The notes under the pieces: generated by a model
What the model saw: the letters and a program-made list of their open reading frames with translations, nothing else
The model's database searches: none
What the model was told of the DNA's origin: nothing
Position numbers and translations under genes: made by a program
Shown here: piece by piece, positions 1 through 9,792 of the stretch
How positions within the stretch are numbered: position 1 is the first letter of the stretch
Layout: each line of letters begins with the position of its first letter
Assembly (NCBI RefSeq): GCF_900116365.1
Contig: NZ_FPAG01000001.1
Location: forward strand, 62,001 to 126,000
From: Zhouia amylolytica
GTDB lineage: Bacteria > Bacteroidota > Bacteroidia > Flavobacteriales > Flavobacteriaceae
Direction of reading: 5' to 3'
DNA: 64,000 nt

Positions 1-1842
1 GCTATTATCATTATTATTGCTATAGTATATATAGGCAGATTGTCATACCTGCAACTTATCGATAGTTCCAATAAAAATCCACTTGAAGACACCGCCATCA
101 AAGCGGTTTACGATTATCCGGAGCGGGGTTATATCTATGATAGAAATGGCGACCTTCTTGTTTCCAATCAACCAGCTTATGACATTATGGTTATACCTAA
201 GGATGTAAAGCCTTTAGACACCTTAGAGTTTTGTAATTTATTAAATATTACCAAGGAGGATTTTATTAAAAAATACAATAAAGCTCGTGTATATTCACCA
301 CGACTACCTTCCGTTTTTGTCCCCCAGCTGTCAAAAAGCGAATATGCCACCCTACAAGAGAAAATGAGAAAATATGAAGGTTTTTATATACAAAAACGTT
401 CATTAAGACATTATCAAACATCTTCCGGGGCGAATGTTTTGGGGTACATTAGTGAGGTGAATGAATATGAATTAAAAAGCAATCCATACTATCAGGCAGG
501 TGAACTCATAGGCAGAAATGGTGTTGAAAAGGTTTACGAAGAGACCCTCAGAGGAAGAAAAGGTGTTAAATTCATTCAAAAGGACCGATTTAACAGGGAC
601 CTGGGGCCATACAAAGATGGTTTATATGACACGCTGCCCGTTCAGGGTAAAGATATAACTATCACCATTGACAAAACCCTTCAAGCCTATGGTGAGCAAC
701 TTATGATAAATAAAAGAGGGGGCATTGTTGCTATTGAACCAAAAACAGGAGAAATCTTAGCAATGATTTCGGCACCATCTTATGATCCGGCTTTACTTGT
801 AGGAAGGGAACGTTCTAAAAATTACAGCAGGCTATATTTAGATTCCATTGCCAACCCTTTATACGACAGAAGTATCTTAGCCGAATACCCTCCGGGATCT
901 CCATTTAAAATTCTTAATGGTCTGATCGGACTGGAAGAGGGTGTAATTGACGAACACACTACCATCAGATGTTACCACGGATATCGATACGGACGTAACA
1001 GGTTTATGGCCTGTCATTGCGTAAGCGGCACTCTAAACGAATTGCAATCGGCCACCTATCGATCTTGTAATGCTTATTTTGCGGATGCTTATAAAAAGAT
1101 TATTGAGAAGTACCCAACTCCTGAGGAGGGGCTTCAGGCCTGGACGAATCATGCTAAGAGCTTTGGCTTAGGTAATTATTTAGGTAATGATCTGTCAACA
1201 GGTCGTGCCGGACGAGTTCCTGACAGTTTAACTTATAACAGAGCATATCCTGATTTTCAATGGCGGGCTGAAACAACCATTTCAAATGGTATTGGACAAG
1301 GGGAAATATTAACAACCCCAATTCAGTTAGCTAATATGACTGCAGCTATTGCCAACAGAGGATATTACTATACTCCTCATATCATCAAAAACATTGAGGG
1401 AACCCCGATCGACGAGAAGTTTACAACCCCCAACCAAACCACCATCTCTAAACGTCATTTCGATGACGTGGTTTTAGGCATGTGGGATGTATACAAGCGT
1501 GGTACTGCCCGTTTTGTACAGGTTGACAGTATAAACATAGCAGGTAAAACCGGAACTGCAGAAAACTTCACAAAGATTGACGGTAAACGGCAGCAATTGA
1601 CTGACCACTCTATTTTCATTGCCTTTGCTCCTGTAGAAAATCCGAAAATAGCCCTGGCTGTATTTGTTGAAAATGGATATTGGGGATCGCGCTATGCTGC
1701 ACCTATCGCTTCGTTAATGGTTGAAAAATACTTACGCGGTAAGATAACGCGTACCGATTTAGAAAAAAGAATGTTAGAAGGAAGCTTAGCTGATGAGTAT
1801 GCAAAACCTCTAAGTGGTGAACCATTTGAAATTAATCAATGA
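1..1842 (+). CDS. mrdA: Penicillin-binding protein 2 (peptidoglycan transpeptidase), 5' end cut by window
   Basis: Class B PBP that cross-links lateral-wall peptidoglycan in the elongasome, anchored in the inner membrane with its catalytic domain in the periplasm. The frame is open from base 1: the first visible residues are a hydrophobic run followed by GRLSYLQLI, the end of the single N-terminal membrane helix. The true start therefore lies upstream of the window, and the TTG at 40 is not a start. The PBP dimerisation domain is followed by a transpeptidase domain with all three active-site motifs: SPFK (serine codon 898-900), SCN (1063-1071) and KTGT (1546-1557). It overlaps rodA by 4 bp (ATGA), as in the usual mreBCD-pbp2-rodA operon, which suggests translational coupling. 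Identity is certain; only the N-terminus is missing. Confidence 0.95.
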   Translation, partial: AIIIIIAIVYIGRLSYLQLIDSSNKNPLEDTAIKAVYDYPERGYIYDRNGDLLVSNQPAYDIMVIPKDVKPLDTLEFCNLLNITKEDFIKKYNKARVYSPRLPSVFVPQLSKSEYATLQEKMRKYEGFYIQKRSLRHYQTSSGANVLGYISEVNEYELKSNPYYQAGELIGRNGVEKVYEETLRGRKGVKFIQKDRFNRDLGPYKDGLYDTLPVQGKDITITIDKTLQAYGEQLMINKRGGIVAIEPKTGEILAMISAPSYDPALLVGRERSKNYSRLYLDSIANPLYDRSILAEYPPGSPFKILNGLIGLEEGVIDEHTTIRCYHGYRYGRNRFMACHCVSGTLNELQSATYRSCNAYFADAYKKIIEKYPTPEEGLQAWTNHAKSFGLGNYLGNDLSTGRAGRVPDSLTYNRAYPDFQWRAETTISNGIGQGEILTTPIQLANMTAAIANRGYYYTPHIIKNIEGTPIDEKFTTPNQTTISKRHFDDVVLGMWDVYKRGTARFVQVDSINIAGKTGTAENFTKIDGKRQQLTDHSIFIAFAPVENPKIALAVFVENGYWGSRYAAPIASLMVEKYLRGKITRTDLEKRMLEGSLADEYAKPLSGEPFEINQ

Positions 1843-3122
1843 GAAACAGAGTAATTCAACAAATAGACTGGCTATCTATACTATTATATTTTGCCTTGGT
1901 TTTTATTGGGTGGTTGAACATCTACTCCACAACCATGACTGATGAAAATCCAACTATATTCAATTTCGATCAACCCTATGGCAGGCAGCTTATTTTTATA
2001 GGGCTCAGTGTATTATTAATCATTTTTGTTCTGGCCATAGAAACAAAGTTTTATGCCAGATTCTCGAGCGTCATATATCTTATCTCACTGGCCTCATTAC
2101 TGGGATTATTCGTTTTTGGTAAAAACATTAACGGAGCTACATCGTGGTATAACTTTGGTAGTTTTGGTTTGCAACCATCAGAGTTTGCCAAAGCGGCGAC
2201 AGCATTAGCCTTGGCAAAGTTTCTTAGCGATATTCAAACGAACATCAATGACTTCAAAGATCAATTGCGTGCCTTTTTAATCATTATCCTTCCACCACTG
2301 TTCATTATACCTCAACCAGACCCGGGTAGTGCCCTGGTATATACCAGTTTCTTTTTTGTCCTTTACCGTGAAGGTTTACCTAGTTACTATCTACTGGTAG
2401 GACTAACAGCTGTGATTTTATTTGTAAGCACCTTATTATTTGGCGCCATATGGGTAATCGCCGGATTGCTTATTCTGGCAACTATTTTCGTATTATACCG
2501 CAAAAGAAAGAAAATCAGAATACCTGTATTCAAAATGCTGGTAATGACCACTACCGCCATTTTATTTTGTCTGTCGGTGCGCTATGTATTTGAAAATGTT
2601 TTTGAGCAACGTCACCGCGATCGATTTAACCTCTGGCTACGATTAGAACATGACCCAAGCAAATTAAATGAAATAAGAAAAACGATTGGCTATAATACAT
2701 ACCAATCTGAGTCGGCCATTGGATCCGGAGGATTAACAGGAAAGGGGTTTCTTGAAGGCACAAGAACCAAGGGTAATTTTGTGCCAGAACAGCATACTGA
2801 TTATATTTTTAGTACTGTAGGGGAAGAATGGGGCTTTCTGGGCAGCGCAGGAGTTATTATTCTATTCTCATTATTAATTCTCAGGATATTATTTCTGGCG
2901 GAGCGGCAACGATCTCAATTCAGCCGCATCTATGGCTATAGTGTGGCATCAATCCTCTTATTTCACTTTGCCATTAATATTGGTATGGTGATCGGATTGC
3001 TTCCAACCATTGGTATTCCTTTACCGTTTTTTAGTTATGGTGGTTCCGGGCTTTGGGGCTTTACTATTCTACTTTTTATTTTTATCAGACTGGATGCCAA
3101 CCGCAGAGATGACTGGATGTAA
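1839..3122 (+). CDS. rodA: RodA, SEDS-family peptidoglycan glycosyltransferase
   Basis: Integral membrane polymerase that extends glycan strands from lipid II together with PBP2 during rod elongation. The 427-residue protein has about ten hydrophobic segments. It carries the SEDS signatures GATSWYNFG...LQPSEFAK in the first third and PLPFFSYGGSG near the C-terminus. The ATG overlaps the PBP2 stop (ATGA). At its 3' end it converges with the nuclease gene with only 4 bp between the stops and no hairpin I can see there. Confidence 0.95.
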   Translation: MRNRVIQQIDWLSILLYFALVFIGWLNIYSTTMTDENPTIFNFDQPYGRQLIFIGLSVLLIIFVLAIETKFYARFSSVIYLISLASLLGLFVFGKNINGATSWYNFGSFGLQPSEFAKAATALALAKFLSDIQTNINDFKDQLRAFLIIILPPLFIIPQPDPGSALVYTSFFFVLYREGLPSYYLLVGLTAVILFVSTLLFGAIWVIAGLLILATIFVLYRKRKKIRIPVFKMLVMTTTAILFCLSVRYVFENVFEQRHRDRFNLWLRLEHDPSKLNEIRKTIGYNTYQSESAIGSGGLTGKGFLEGTRTKGNFVPEQHTDYIFSTVGEEWGFLGSAGVIILFSLLILRILFLAERQRSQFSRIYGYSVASILLFHFAINIGMVIGLLPTIGIPLPFFSYGGSGLWGFTILLFIFIRLDANRRDDWM

Positions 3123-3126
3123 TTGA

Positions 3127-3960
3127 TTAATCAAACCAAGGTTGTTTTTTTAATTCACTTTCTAATTTGAATTCGACCTCATCTTTAAGCCTGTAAAAAA
3201 AGTCAATTCCTGTCAATGACTCCAAGGTATCAACGGGAACTATAAAAGTATCTAACGGTGCCTCTGATGCCTCATGTGGTATAAGAAAAGTAATTACCTC
3301 ATAGCCAACATCAGATTGCTTAAAAACAATCTTGTAAAATTGTTCAGGAACCGAAACCTTTTCACTACCGATAGTAGCTAAGCCATCCGTAAGTACCGCA
3401 CCGGTAATCACCAGGAGATTGCCGTGCTTTTCTGCCCAATAACGCACTTGTTGTTCGAGACGGTTCCAGACACCACTGTTAAACTGATGATTTTGCGGAC
3501 TTATATTGCTGGTTAAAAAAGTTTCCTCATAAGCAGCAATTGAAAATCGTCGATCACCGGCAGGACATAAATGGCCACGATCGTAACCTGAGTTTTTAAA
3601 ATTCTGCCAATGAGCGGAACCGGTACCCACCTCAGAATCCATTTCAAAATAAGGACGTTTTCGATCATCGTTAGTCAGATGCTCCTTCTTTAGCTCATAT
3701 GCCACCCATTCTGATTGCTCATGATCTTCATTATAGGACAAGCTGTAAAAATTATGATGAATGATTGTATTCGTTGTTGTGGAAGGCAAAAAGTCCCTGA
3801 AGCTCTCAGGGGATGAGATATCTCCGGAGTCTATTATAAATTCATTATTACTGTTTTTTTCAGATACAGCACTTGCATTAGCGTCATAATATTTTTCAAA
3901 CAAGAAGAAACCAATCATAACTAAGGCAAGCAGCACCCTGTACATATATTTTTTTCGCAT
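3127..3960 (-). CDS. DNA/RNA non-specific endonuclease (NUC1 family), exported
   Basis: Mg-dependent beta-beta-alpha metal nuclease of the Serratia nuclease/EndoG family, 277 residues. It has an N-terminal hydrophobic signal or anchor (about residues 5-22), so it acts outside the cytoplasm. The active-site signature DRGH is at 127-130, followed by the conserved SNISPQN stretch near 151 that supplies the metal-binding Asn. It is the last of a leftward group with the ABC permease (1 bp gap) and Prc-type protease. The functional link to those genes is unclear; nutrient nucleic-acid breakdown is an inference from location. Confidence 0.9.
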   Translation of the reverse strand: MRKKYMYRVLLALVMIGFFLFEKYYDANASAVSEKNSNNEFIIDSGDISSPESFRDFLPSTTTNTIIHHNFYSLSYNEDHEQSEWVAYELKKEHLTNDDRKRPYFEMDSEVGTGSAHWQNFKNSGYDRGHLCPAGDRRFSIAAYEETFLTSNISPQNHQFNSGVWNRLEQQVRYWAEKHGNLLVITGAVLTDGLATIGSEKVSVPEQFYKIVFKQSDVGYEVITFLIPHEASEAPLDTFIVPVDTLESLTGIDFFYRLKDEVEFKLESELKKQPWFD

Positions 3961-3961
3961 A

Positions 3962-5068
3962 CTAATTCTTTACATCCATGGCATCTCTTAATGCATTGCC
4001 TACAAGCATGAAAGCCATTACTAAAATCATAATTGCCAAACCGGGTACAATTGCAAGATATGGTTTTCCTAAAATAATGTAGTTATAATGATCTTTTATC
4101 ATGGCGCCCCAGCTAGGCGTAGGCGGTTGCGCACCGATTCCGAGAAAACTCAACCCGCTTTCAATTAGAATTGCTGCAGCAAAGTTAGCTGCCGAAATTA
4201 CAATAATAGGAGCCATAATATTAGGAATAATATGATGAAAAATTATACGATGACTTTTAAACCCTAAGGCTCTGGCCGCCGTCACATATTGCATTTCCTT
4301 CACCCCCATTATTTGACCTCTCACAACCCTGGCAACCTCTACCCACATCGTAAGACCTACGGCTATAAAAACCTGCCAAAATCCTTTGCCTAAAGCTAAA
4401 GTAATCGCAATTACCAATAACAGTGTAGGAATGGACCATGTAATATTGATAATCCACATAATAAAGGCATCAACTTTACCACCGAAATAACCGGCGACAG
4501 CCCCCATGAACATCCCAATTACCAATGAAATGATCACAGCGACAAATCCTATAGAAAAAGATATTCTTGCGCCTACCAACAATCTACTGAGAAGATCCCT
4601 TCCATACTTATCAGTACCTAATAAAAACTTCTTTTCCTTAATATATTGATCTGTGATATTTCCGGCATCGCTATTATTTGGGAAATTCGACAATACCACC
4701 TTCTTTTCTATCCCACTCTCCCCTTCTTCGCTGTAAGGAGTATAAATAAGCGCATCCTCCTCAAAACGGAATGAGCGTATAGGTATTTCAGTATCGGAAT
4801 TTTTAACACCAAATAACATTTTATCTAACGCTGATTGTTGACTCTGACTACCGGGAATCGTAAGCATGGTTACCTTAAAGCCAGGTTTTTTAGAGTGGAT
4901 TGATAAATGCATTTGATTTGCATTTGTCGATTTATCAGGAGCCAACACATAGGCTAATAATGCAACCACTCCACAGAGTATAATAATCCAGAAACTTAAA
5001 ACGCCCCAAAAGTTCCTTTTGAACTTTTGGAGCGCAATATGAGTTAATGAGTTTGAACTTACGCTCAT
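3962..5068 (-). CDS. ABC transporter permease, DppC/OppC type
   Basis: Inner-membrane permease subunit of a dipeptide/oligopeptide-type ABC importer, 368 residues. One membrane helix lies at about 20-42. A roughly 100-residue extracytoplasmic stretch follows, then the family signature GTDKYGRDLL (151-160). The remaining helices and the EAA loop (AARALGF...HHIIPN) contact the ATPase. The insert before the GTD motif is longer than in enterobacterial DppC, where it is short. No ATPase, binding protein or second permease is adjacent, so the partner subunits must be elsewhere. The gene is 3 bp from the upstream protease gene and 1 bp from the downstream nuclease, so all three are probably co-transcribed. 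Confidence 0.88.
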   Translation of the reverse strand: MSVSSNSLTHIALQKFKRNFWGVLSFWIIILCGVVALLAYVLAPDKSTNANQMHLSIHSKKPGFKVTMLTIPGSQSQQSALDKMLFGVKNSDTEIPIRSFRFEEDALIYTPYSEEGESGIEKKVVLSNFPNNSDAGNITDQYIKEKKFLLGTDKYGRDLLSRLLVGARISFSIGFVAVIISLVIGMFMGAVAGYFGGKVDAFIMWIINITWSIPTLLLVIAITLALGKGFWQVFIAVGLTMWVEVARVVRGQIMGVKEMQYVTAARALGFKSHRIIFHHIIPNIMAPIIVISAANFAAAILIESGLSFLGIGAQPPTPSWGAMIKDHYNYIILGKPYLAIVPGLAIMILVMAFMLVGNALRDAMDVKN

Positions 5069-5071
5069 AAA

Positions 5072-7225
5072 TTACCCTTTAATATCGGCCAATTTACCTC
5101 TTTTAATATTACTTAAGTGCAGATCTTCTAACACGTTAAGAGCTTCCTCCATATAAACATCTTTAGAAAGATCTCTGTGCCAACGGTCTCTCTTTTGTTC
5201 TAAAACACTATCCTTCGCCATTAAAGTTTTCTCATATGGTAATGAACTGAAGGTAAGGTTGGTTTTATAATCAGAAATCGCTCTGAATTGTTTTACCGTC
5301 TCCTTATCTTTATTCATCTCATTCACATATTCGTCATAATTCAATGAATATTGCTTAATATCCTGCTGGCTTTTCACCCAACGTGCATTTGAATCAATAA
5401 GTTTTAATTGTGGATTTTCAGCCATACGTTTTTTACTTTTATTTATGGCCTCTTCATAGTCTATATAACCATCCCATGTTTCGTAAGTAGCAGGATCAAT
5501 TTTATCCCATGGAAGTGGATTCTCCTGATCTTTTTCTCCAATATTGATATAACTATAACGATCTGGAACCACCACATCACTTTTAACTCCTTCTAACTGG
5601 GTAGACCCCCCATTAATTCTATAAAATTTTTGGGTAGTTAACTTCATGGCGCCTACATTTCCAAAATCATTATCTCCTCTTAAGAATTGGTTTAAATCAA
5701 TTATATTCTGAACTGTACCCTTACCATATGTCTGTTTGCTCCCAATTACAATTGCACGTTTATAATCTTGCATTGCAGCAGCTAAAATCTCTGAAGCAGA
5801 GGCAGAAAGTTCATTTACCAAAATCACCAATGGTCCATTCCATTGAATTTCATCATCAGTATCTTCTAAAACTTCCTGACGTTTTCCTGTTGATTTTATT
5901 TGAACGATAGGCCCTTCTTCAATAAACAAACCTGCCATATCGACTACAGTTTTTAAGGAACCTCCACCATTATTACGTAAATCAAGAACAAGACCTTGCA
6001 TTCCCTCTTTCTTAAGTCTGGCAATCTCCTTGGCAACATCAGATGCCGCATTTCTTTTAGTATAGTCTGTGAAGTCTACATAGAATTTCGGCAAGTTAAT
6101 AACGCCATAAGTATTACCATCTTTATCAACGGTAGAAGACTTAACATAAGACTCTTCCAGCTCTACAACATCTCTTGTGATTGAAATCTCTTCGATTGTA
6201 CCATCAACACGCTTAAGGGTTAAAAACACCTTAGATCCTTTTGGTCCTTTGATCAATTTAACGGCATCATTCAAACGCATTCCAACAACATCTACAGGCT
6301 CTTCATTTTCCTGGGCCACTTTTATTATCTCATCTCCCACTTCCAGCTCGTTCTCTCTCCAAGCCGGTCCTCCAGAAATGATCTCAACAATTTTAATATA
6401 GTCGTTCTTTTTCTGTAAGCGCGCTCCAATACCTTCGAATTTCCCTGACATATCAGTATCAAAACGCTCTTTGGCTTCTGGCGCCATATAAGAGGTATGA
6501 GGATCAAACTCCTCGACAATAGAATTTAAATAAATCACAAACCAATCTGTACGCTCCAAATCATCCATGAAATTAAAGTAATCATCCATGGCTGTTAAAG
6601 TATTCTCTCTTGCTTCCTTTTCGGTTGCTACCTTATCGGTTACTTTACCATTGGGAGCAACATCCTGAAGTTCTCCATCTTCTTTTACTATTTTGTCATT
6701 TTCCAGAGCTCCGGCATAACGCTCTAATGCACTGAACTTCAACTGTTGTCTCCAGCGTTCCGTAAGTTCCTTTTTATTTTTAGCGTAGGCATGCTTTTCA
6801 TAATCCAAATCGATACGTTCTTCGACATTAAAATCAAATGGCTTTTTTAGTACTTCCTTGTAGATTTCCCTCGCCTCTGACATTCTTTGCATCAATCGAT
6901 CATAGGTCAGATTAAAAAAGGCCACATCGGATGCCTTTATTTGATCATCAATGGCTTCGCGGTACTTACTGAATTCTTTAATATCTGATTCAAGAAAATA
7001 GCGTTTCAATGGATCTAAGGCCTCTATATAATCATCGTAAACATCTTTAGAAAACGCATCATTGAAATCTTTAGGGCTCAAATGTCCTTTCTCCAATACA
7101 TATGCAATTAGATCTACCAATAATTTATCTTTATCTGAACCTTCGAATGATTTATTGGTAAAACTACATGAAGCTACTAATATTAATAGCCCTCCTAACA
7201 AGTATACTAAATTTCTTTTCATCAT
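5072..7225 (-). CDS. prc: Carboxy-terminal processing protease (Prc/Tsp type, S41), lipoprotein
   Basis: Periplasmic S41 serine protease with a Ser/Lys dyad that trims or degrades envelope proteins. The start is set at the ATG at 7225: the 16 upstream in-frame residues are acidic, and the M-M-K-R start gives a proper SPII signal ending in VASC. An N-terminal Tsp helical domain is followed by a PDZ domain (around GIGARLQKKN...) and the S41 core, with NELSASASEI (catalytic Ser) and QTYGKGTVQ (catalytic Lys). A C-terminal DUF3340-like helical extension completes the long Prc form rather than the short CtpA form. It heads the leftward group with the permease and nuclease. Confidence 0.92.
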   Translation of the reverse strand: MMKRNLVYLLGGLLILVASCSFTNKSFEGSDKDKLLVDLIAYVLEKGHLSPKDFNDAFSKDVYDDYIEALDPLKRYFLESDIKEFSKYREAIDDQIKASDVAFFNLTYDRLMQRMSEAREIYKEVLKKPFDFNVEERIDLDYEKHAYAKNKKELTERWRQQLKFSALERYAGALENDKIVKEDGELQDVAPNGKVTDKVATEKEARENTLTAMDDYFNFMDDLERTDWFVIYLNSIVEEFDPHTSYMAPEAKERFDTDMSGKFEGIGARLQKKNDYIKIVEIISGGPAWRENELEVGDEIIKVAQENEEPVDVVGMRLNDAVKLIKGPKGSKVFLTLKRVDGTIEEISITRDVVELEESYVKSSTVDKDGNTYGVINLPKFYVDFTDYTKRNAASDVAKEIARLKKEGMQGLVLDLRNNGGGSLKTVVDMAGLFIEEGPIVQIKSTGKRQEVLEDTDDEIQWNGPLVILVNELSASASEILAAAMQDYKRAIVIGSKQTYGKGTVQNIIDLNQFLRGDNDFGNVGAMKLTTQKFYRINGGSTQLEGVKSDVVVPDRYSYINIGEKDQENPLPWDKIDPATYETWDGYIDYEEAINKSKKRMAENPQLKLIDSNARWVKSQQDIKQYSLNYDEYVNEMNKDKETVKQFRAISDYKTNLTFSSLPYEKTLMAKDSVLEQKRDRWHRDLSKDVYMEEALNVLEDLHLSNIKRGKLADIKG

Positions 7226-7475
7226 ATTTTTATTTTTAAATGTACCGAAACCATCATCATCATTATTAACCATTGGGCTTCGGATAATATTTTTTCAATC
7301 TATAAAAAACTTACTTATTTAACAATAATCTCATTTTTTTATCAATAGATTCGACTAAAGGTCGACTAAAATACAGAAAAAACCGTGCCATCAACAGCGA
7401 ATGCTACTAATTTTTTGTTAAACGTAAAAGTACGGTCCAAATTGCTTATTTTAGTGCCTCAATACTCATAAAGAT

Positions 7476-8252
7476 ATGCAAAAAAAGCCATTAATCTTGG
7501 TGACCAATGACGACGGAATTACCGCTCCAGGACTAAGGACATTAATACACATAATGAATGAAATCGGCAATGTAGTTGTAGTAGCACCCGATAGCCCGCA
7601 AAGTGCTATGGGTCATGCTATTACAATTAACAGCACCTTATACTCCAACGCCGTGAAGATAGATGATGGTCCGCAAAAAGAATATAGCTGTAGCGGGACC
7701 CCGGCAGATTGTGTTAAATTGGCAGTTAATGAAATACTTGAGCGCAAACCTGATCTGTGTGTCAGTGGCATCAATCACGGATCGAATTCTTCTATTAATG
7801 TCATTTATTCCGGTACTATGAGTGCCGCAGTGGAAGCTGGGATTGAAAATATTCCTTCAATAGGGTTTTCTTTATGCGATTATGCCATTGAGGCGAACTT
7901 TGAACCGGTAAAAGAATATGTTAAAACCATCACTATCGCTGCTTTAAAAAATGGGATTCCCAAAGACACTGTTCTCAATGTTAATTTCCCAAGGCTTCCA
8001 AAAGAAGAAATAAGAGGCATTAAAATTTGTCGTCAAGCTCGTGCTACCTGGATGGAAGAGTTTGATAAGCGCACCAACCCTCTTGGAAAAGAATATTATT
8101 GGCTTACGGGTAAATTTGTGAACCTTGATAAAGGTGAAGATACTGATGAATGGGCCCTGGCACATGGTTATATATCTGTTGTCCCTGTTCAATTTGATCT
8201 AACTGCACATCACACGATTCAAGACCTTAATACCTGGAACCTCAATGATTAA
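7476..8252 (+). CDS. surE: 5'/3'-nucleotidase SurE
   Basis: Metal-dependent nucleoside monophosphatase (survival protein E), cytoplasmic, 258 residues. The N-terminus has the metal-binding pair D12-D13 in TNDDGITAPG, the conserved Ser of SPQSAMG near 43, and the SGINHGSN motif near 100. The length is typical. The stop overlaps the start of the next small membrane gene by 8 bp, and lpxB follows closely, giving a three-gene transcript. The surE-lpxB pairing recurs in flavobacteria (family knowledge). Upstream at 7351-7370 the 9-mer TCGACTAAA occurs twice at an 11-bp spacing, possibly regulatory. Confidence 0.95.
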   Translation: MQKKPLILVTNDDGITAPGLRTLIHIMNEIGNVVVVAPDSPQSAMGHAITINSTLYSNAVKIDDGPQKEYSCSGTPADCVKLAVNEILERKPDLCVSGINHGSNSSINVIYSGTMSAAVEAGIENIPSIGFSLCDYAIEANFEPVKEYVKTITIAALKNGIPKDTVLNVNFPRLPKEEIRGIKICRQARATWMEEFDKRTNPLGKEYYWLTGKFVNLDKGEDTDEWALAHGYISVVPVQFDLTAHHTIQDLNTWNLND

Positions 8253-8535
8253 AAGAAAAGAAATGGTTATAGGATTTCTGGTAGGAATTATAGCCAATAC
8301 TGTTGGTTCTTTAATGTATATGTTAATCTTCTCAAAACTAAGCTTAAGTCAAACCTACGAAATTGCCCAGGAACAGGGTTATTTAGGAAGCATCCTTGCG
8401 CTTGGTGCTCTTTTAAATTTATTAGCCTTTTTTGGATTTTTGAAAATTAAGCGAGATTTGAGAGCAAGAGGGGTTCTTGTCGCCACCTTACTTACCGCAC
8501 TAATTATCTTATTTTATAAAATTTTCGGAAATTAG
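8245..8535 (+). CDS. Small membrane protein of unknown function between surE and lpxB
   Basis: A 96-residue protein with three predicted hydrophobic helices: about residues 6-28, 46-65 and 76-93. Lysines and arginines lie between the last two. The ATG at 8245 overlaps the surE stop, and the stop lies 19 bp before the lpxB ATG, so it is very likely translated as part of that operon. I recognise no domain. Position suggests an envelope role but the sequence does not show one. Confidence 0.7.
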   Translation: MIKRKEMVIGFLVGIIANTVGSLMYMLIFSKLSLSQTYEIAQEQGYLGSILALGALLNLLAFFGFLKIKRDLRARGVLVATLLTALIILFYKIFGN

Positions 8536-8554
8536 CCCTTTGTAATAAAACGGT

Positions 8555-9670
8555 ATGAAGTACTATATAATAGCTGGTGAAGCTTCGGGTGATTTACACG
8601 CCTCCAACCTTATGAAGTCCCTAAAAAAAACTGATCCGGAAGCCGAATTCAGATTTTGGGGAGGTGATCTTATGCAAGATGTTGGCGGGACTCTTGTAAA
8701 ACATTACCGAGACCTGGCTTTTATGGGATTCATGGAAGTATTAATGAACCTAAAAACAATTCTCAACAATATTAAATTTTGTAAAGAAGACATTACCAAA
8801 TACCAACCGGATGTATTAATTTTCGTTGATTACCCTGGATTCAATATGCGGATTGCCAAATGGGCAAAAGAAGAGGGTTTTAAAACTCACTACTATATTT
8901 CTCCGCAAATATGGGCCTGGAAGGAGAATCGAATCAAAGCTATTAAGCGAGATATTGATGAAATGTACGTAATTCTTCCTTTTGAAAAAGATTTTTACGA
9001 GCAGAAGCATCAGTTTCCCGTGCACTTTGTGGGCCATCCACTCATAGATGCCATTGCTAACAGGGAACAAGTATATCCTGAGGAGTTCAGAAAAGAAAAT
9101 AAGCTAGATGACCGACCGATTATTGCTATCTTACCAGGCAGTCGCAAGCAGGAGATTACCAAGATGTTATCGGTTATGTTGAGTGTTGTCGACGAATATG
9201 AATCTTATCAATTTGTCATTGCCGGAGCACCAAGTCAGGAGTATGAGTTTTATCAACAATTTATCGGTTCAGCCAATGTACATTTTGTCACTAACAAGAC
9301 TTATGATTTATTAAGCCTGGCAGAAGCCGCACTGGTAACAAGTGGCACTGCTACTCTTGAAACAGCACTATTTAAAGTACCTGAGGTCGTTTGTTATAAA
9401 GGCAATTGGTTTTCGTATCAGATCGCCAAGCGTATAATTACGCTTAAGTATATTTCTTTAGTAAACCTTATCATGGATAAGCCGGTCGTTACTGAGCTCA
9501 TTCAAAATGATTTTAACACCAAACGTTTAAAACATGAACTTGACAGGATATTAGACCCGGAACATCGTAAGCAAGTCTTCTTAGACTATTATGAACTTGA
9601 AAAACAATTAGGCGGTAAAGGTGCCAGTATGAATACTGCTAAACTTATATTCAATAAGCTAAGCGATTAA
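8555..9670 (+). CDS. lpxB: Lipid-A-disaccharide synthase
   Basis: GT19 glycosyltransferase that condenses UDP-2,3-diacylglucosamine with lipid X to form the lipid A disaccharide, peripheral at the inner membrane. The 371-residue product starts with GEASGDLHASNL (8-19), which is diagnostic. It also has the internal signature FVGHPLID and the donor-binding LPGSRKQEI. Length and start are normal for the family. It is the last gene of the surE operon; a short hairpin follows at 9755-9774. Confidence 0.95.
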   Translation: MKYYIIAGEASGDLHASNLMKSLKKTDPEAEFRFWGGDLMQDVGGTLVKHYRDLAFMGFMEVLMNLKTILNNIKFCKEDITKYQPDVLIFVDYPGFNMRIAKWAKEEGFKTHYYISPQIWAWKENRIKAIKRDIDEMYVILPFEKDFYEQKHQFPVHFVGHPLIDAIANREQVYPEEFRKENKLDDRPIIAILPGSRKQEITKMLSVMLSVVDEYESYQFVIAGAPSQEYEFYQQFIGSANVHFVTNKTYDLLSLAEAALVTSGTATLETALFKVPEVVCYKGNWFSYQIAKRIITLKYISLVNLIMDKPVVTELIQNDFNTKRLKHELDRILDPEHRKQVFLDYYELEKQLGGKGASMNTAKLIFNKLSD

Positions 9671-9754
9671 CAGAACCTTCTTAAAACTATTTGTTTTCGG
9701 CTCTTTAAGACAAGGTATACAAATGGCTGCTAAACATTATTAAGTGAGCCCCTC

Positions 9755-9774
9755 GCTGAGCTTATTCAGCTTTT
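9755..9774 (+). terminator. Possible weak terminator after lpxB
   Basis: GCTGA and TCAGC arms (9755-9759 and 9766-9770) with a 6-nt loop, followed directly by TTTT. The stem is short, so termination may be inefficient. The rest of 9671-9792 shows nothing else I can identify. Confidence 0.35.
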
Positions 9775-9792
9775 AGATGCAAAAGGAGCAGA

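Noticed and set aside
5408-6519. Several frames opposite to or shifted within the Prc gene
   Set aside because: They are shadows of a well-supported long gene with full domain motifs.
7351-7370. Two direct TCGACTAAA repeats upstream of surE as an operator
   Set aside because: Only two short copies with no nearby regulator; noted in the surE entry but not called as a site.
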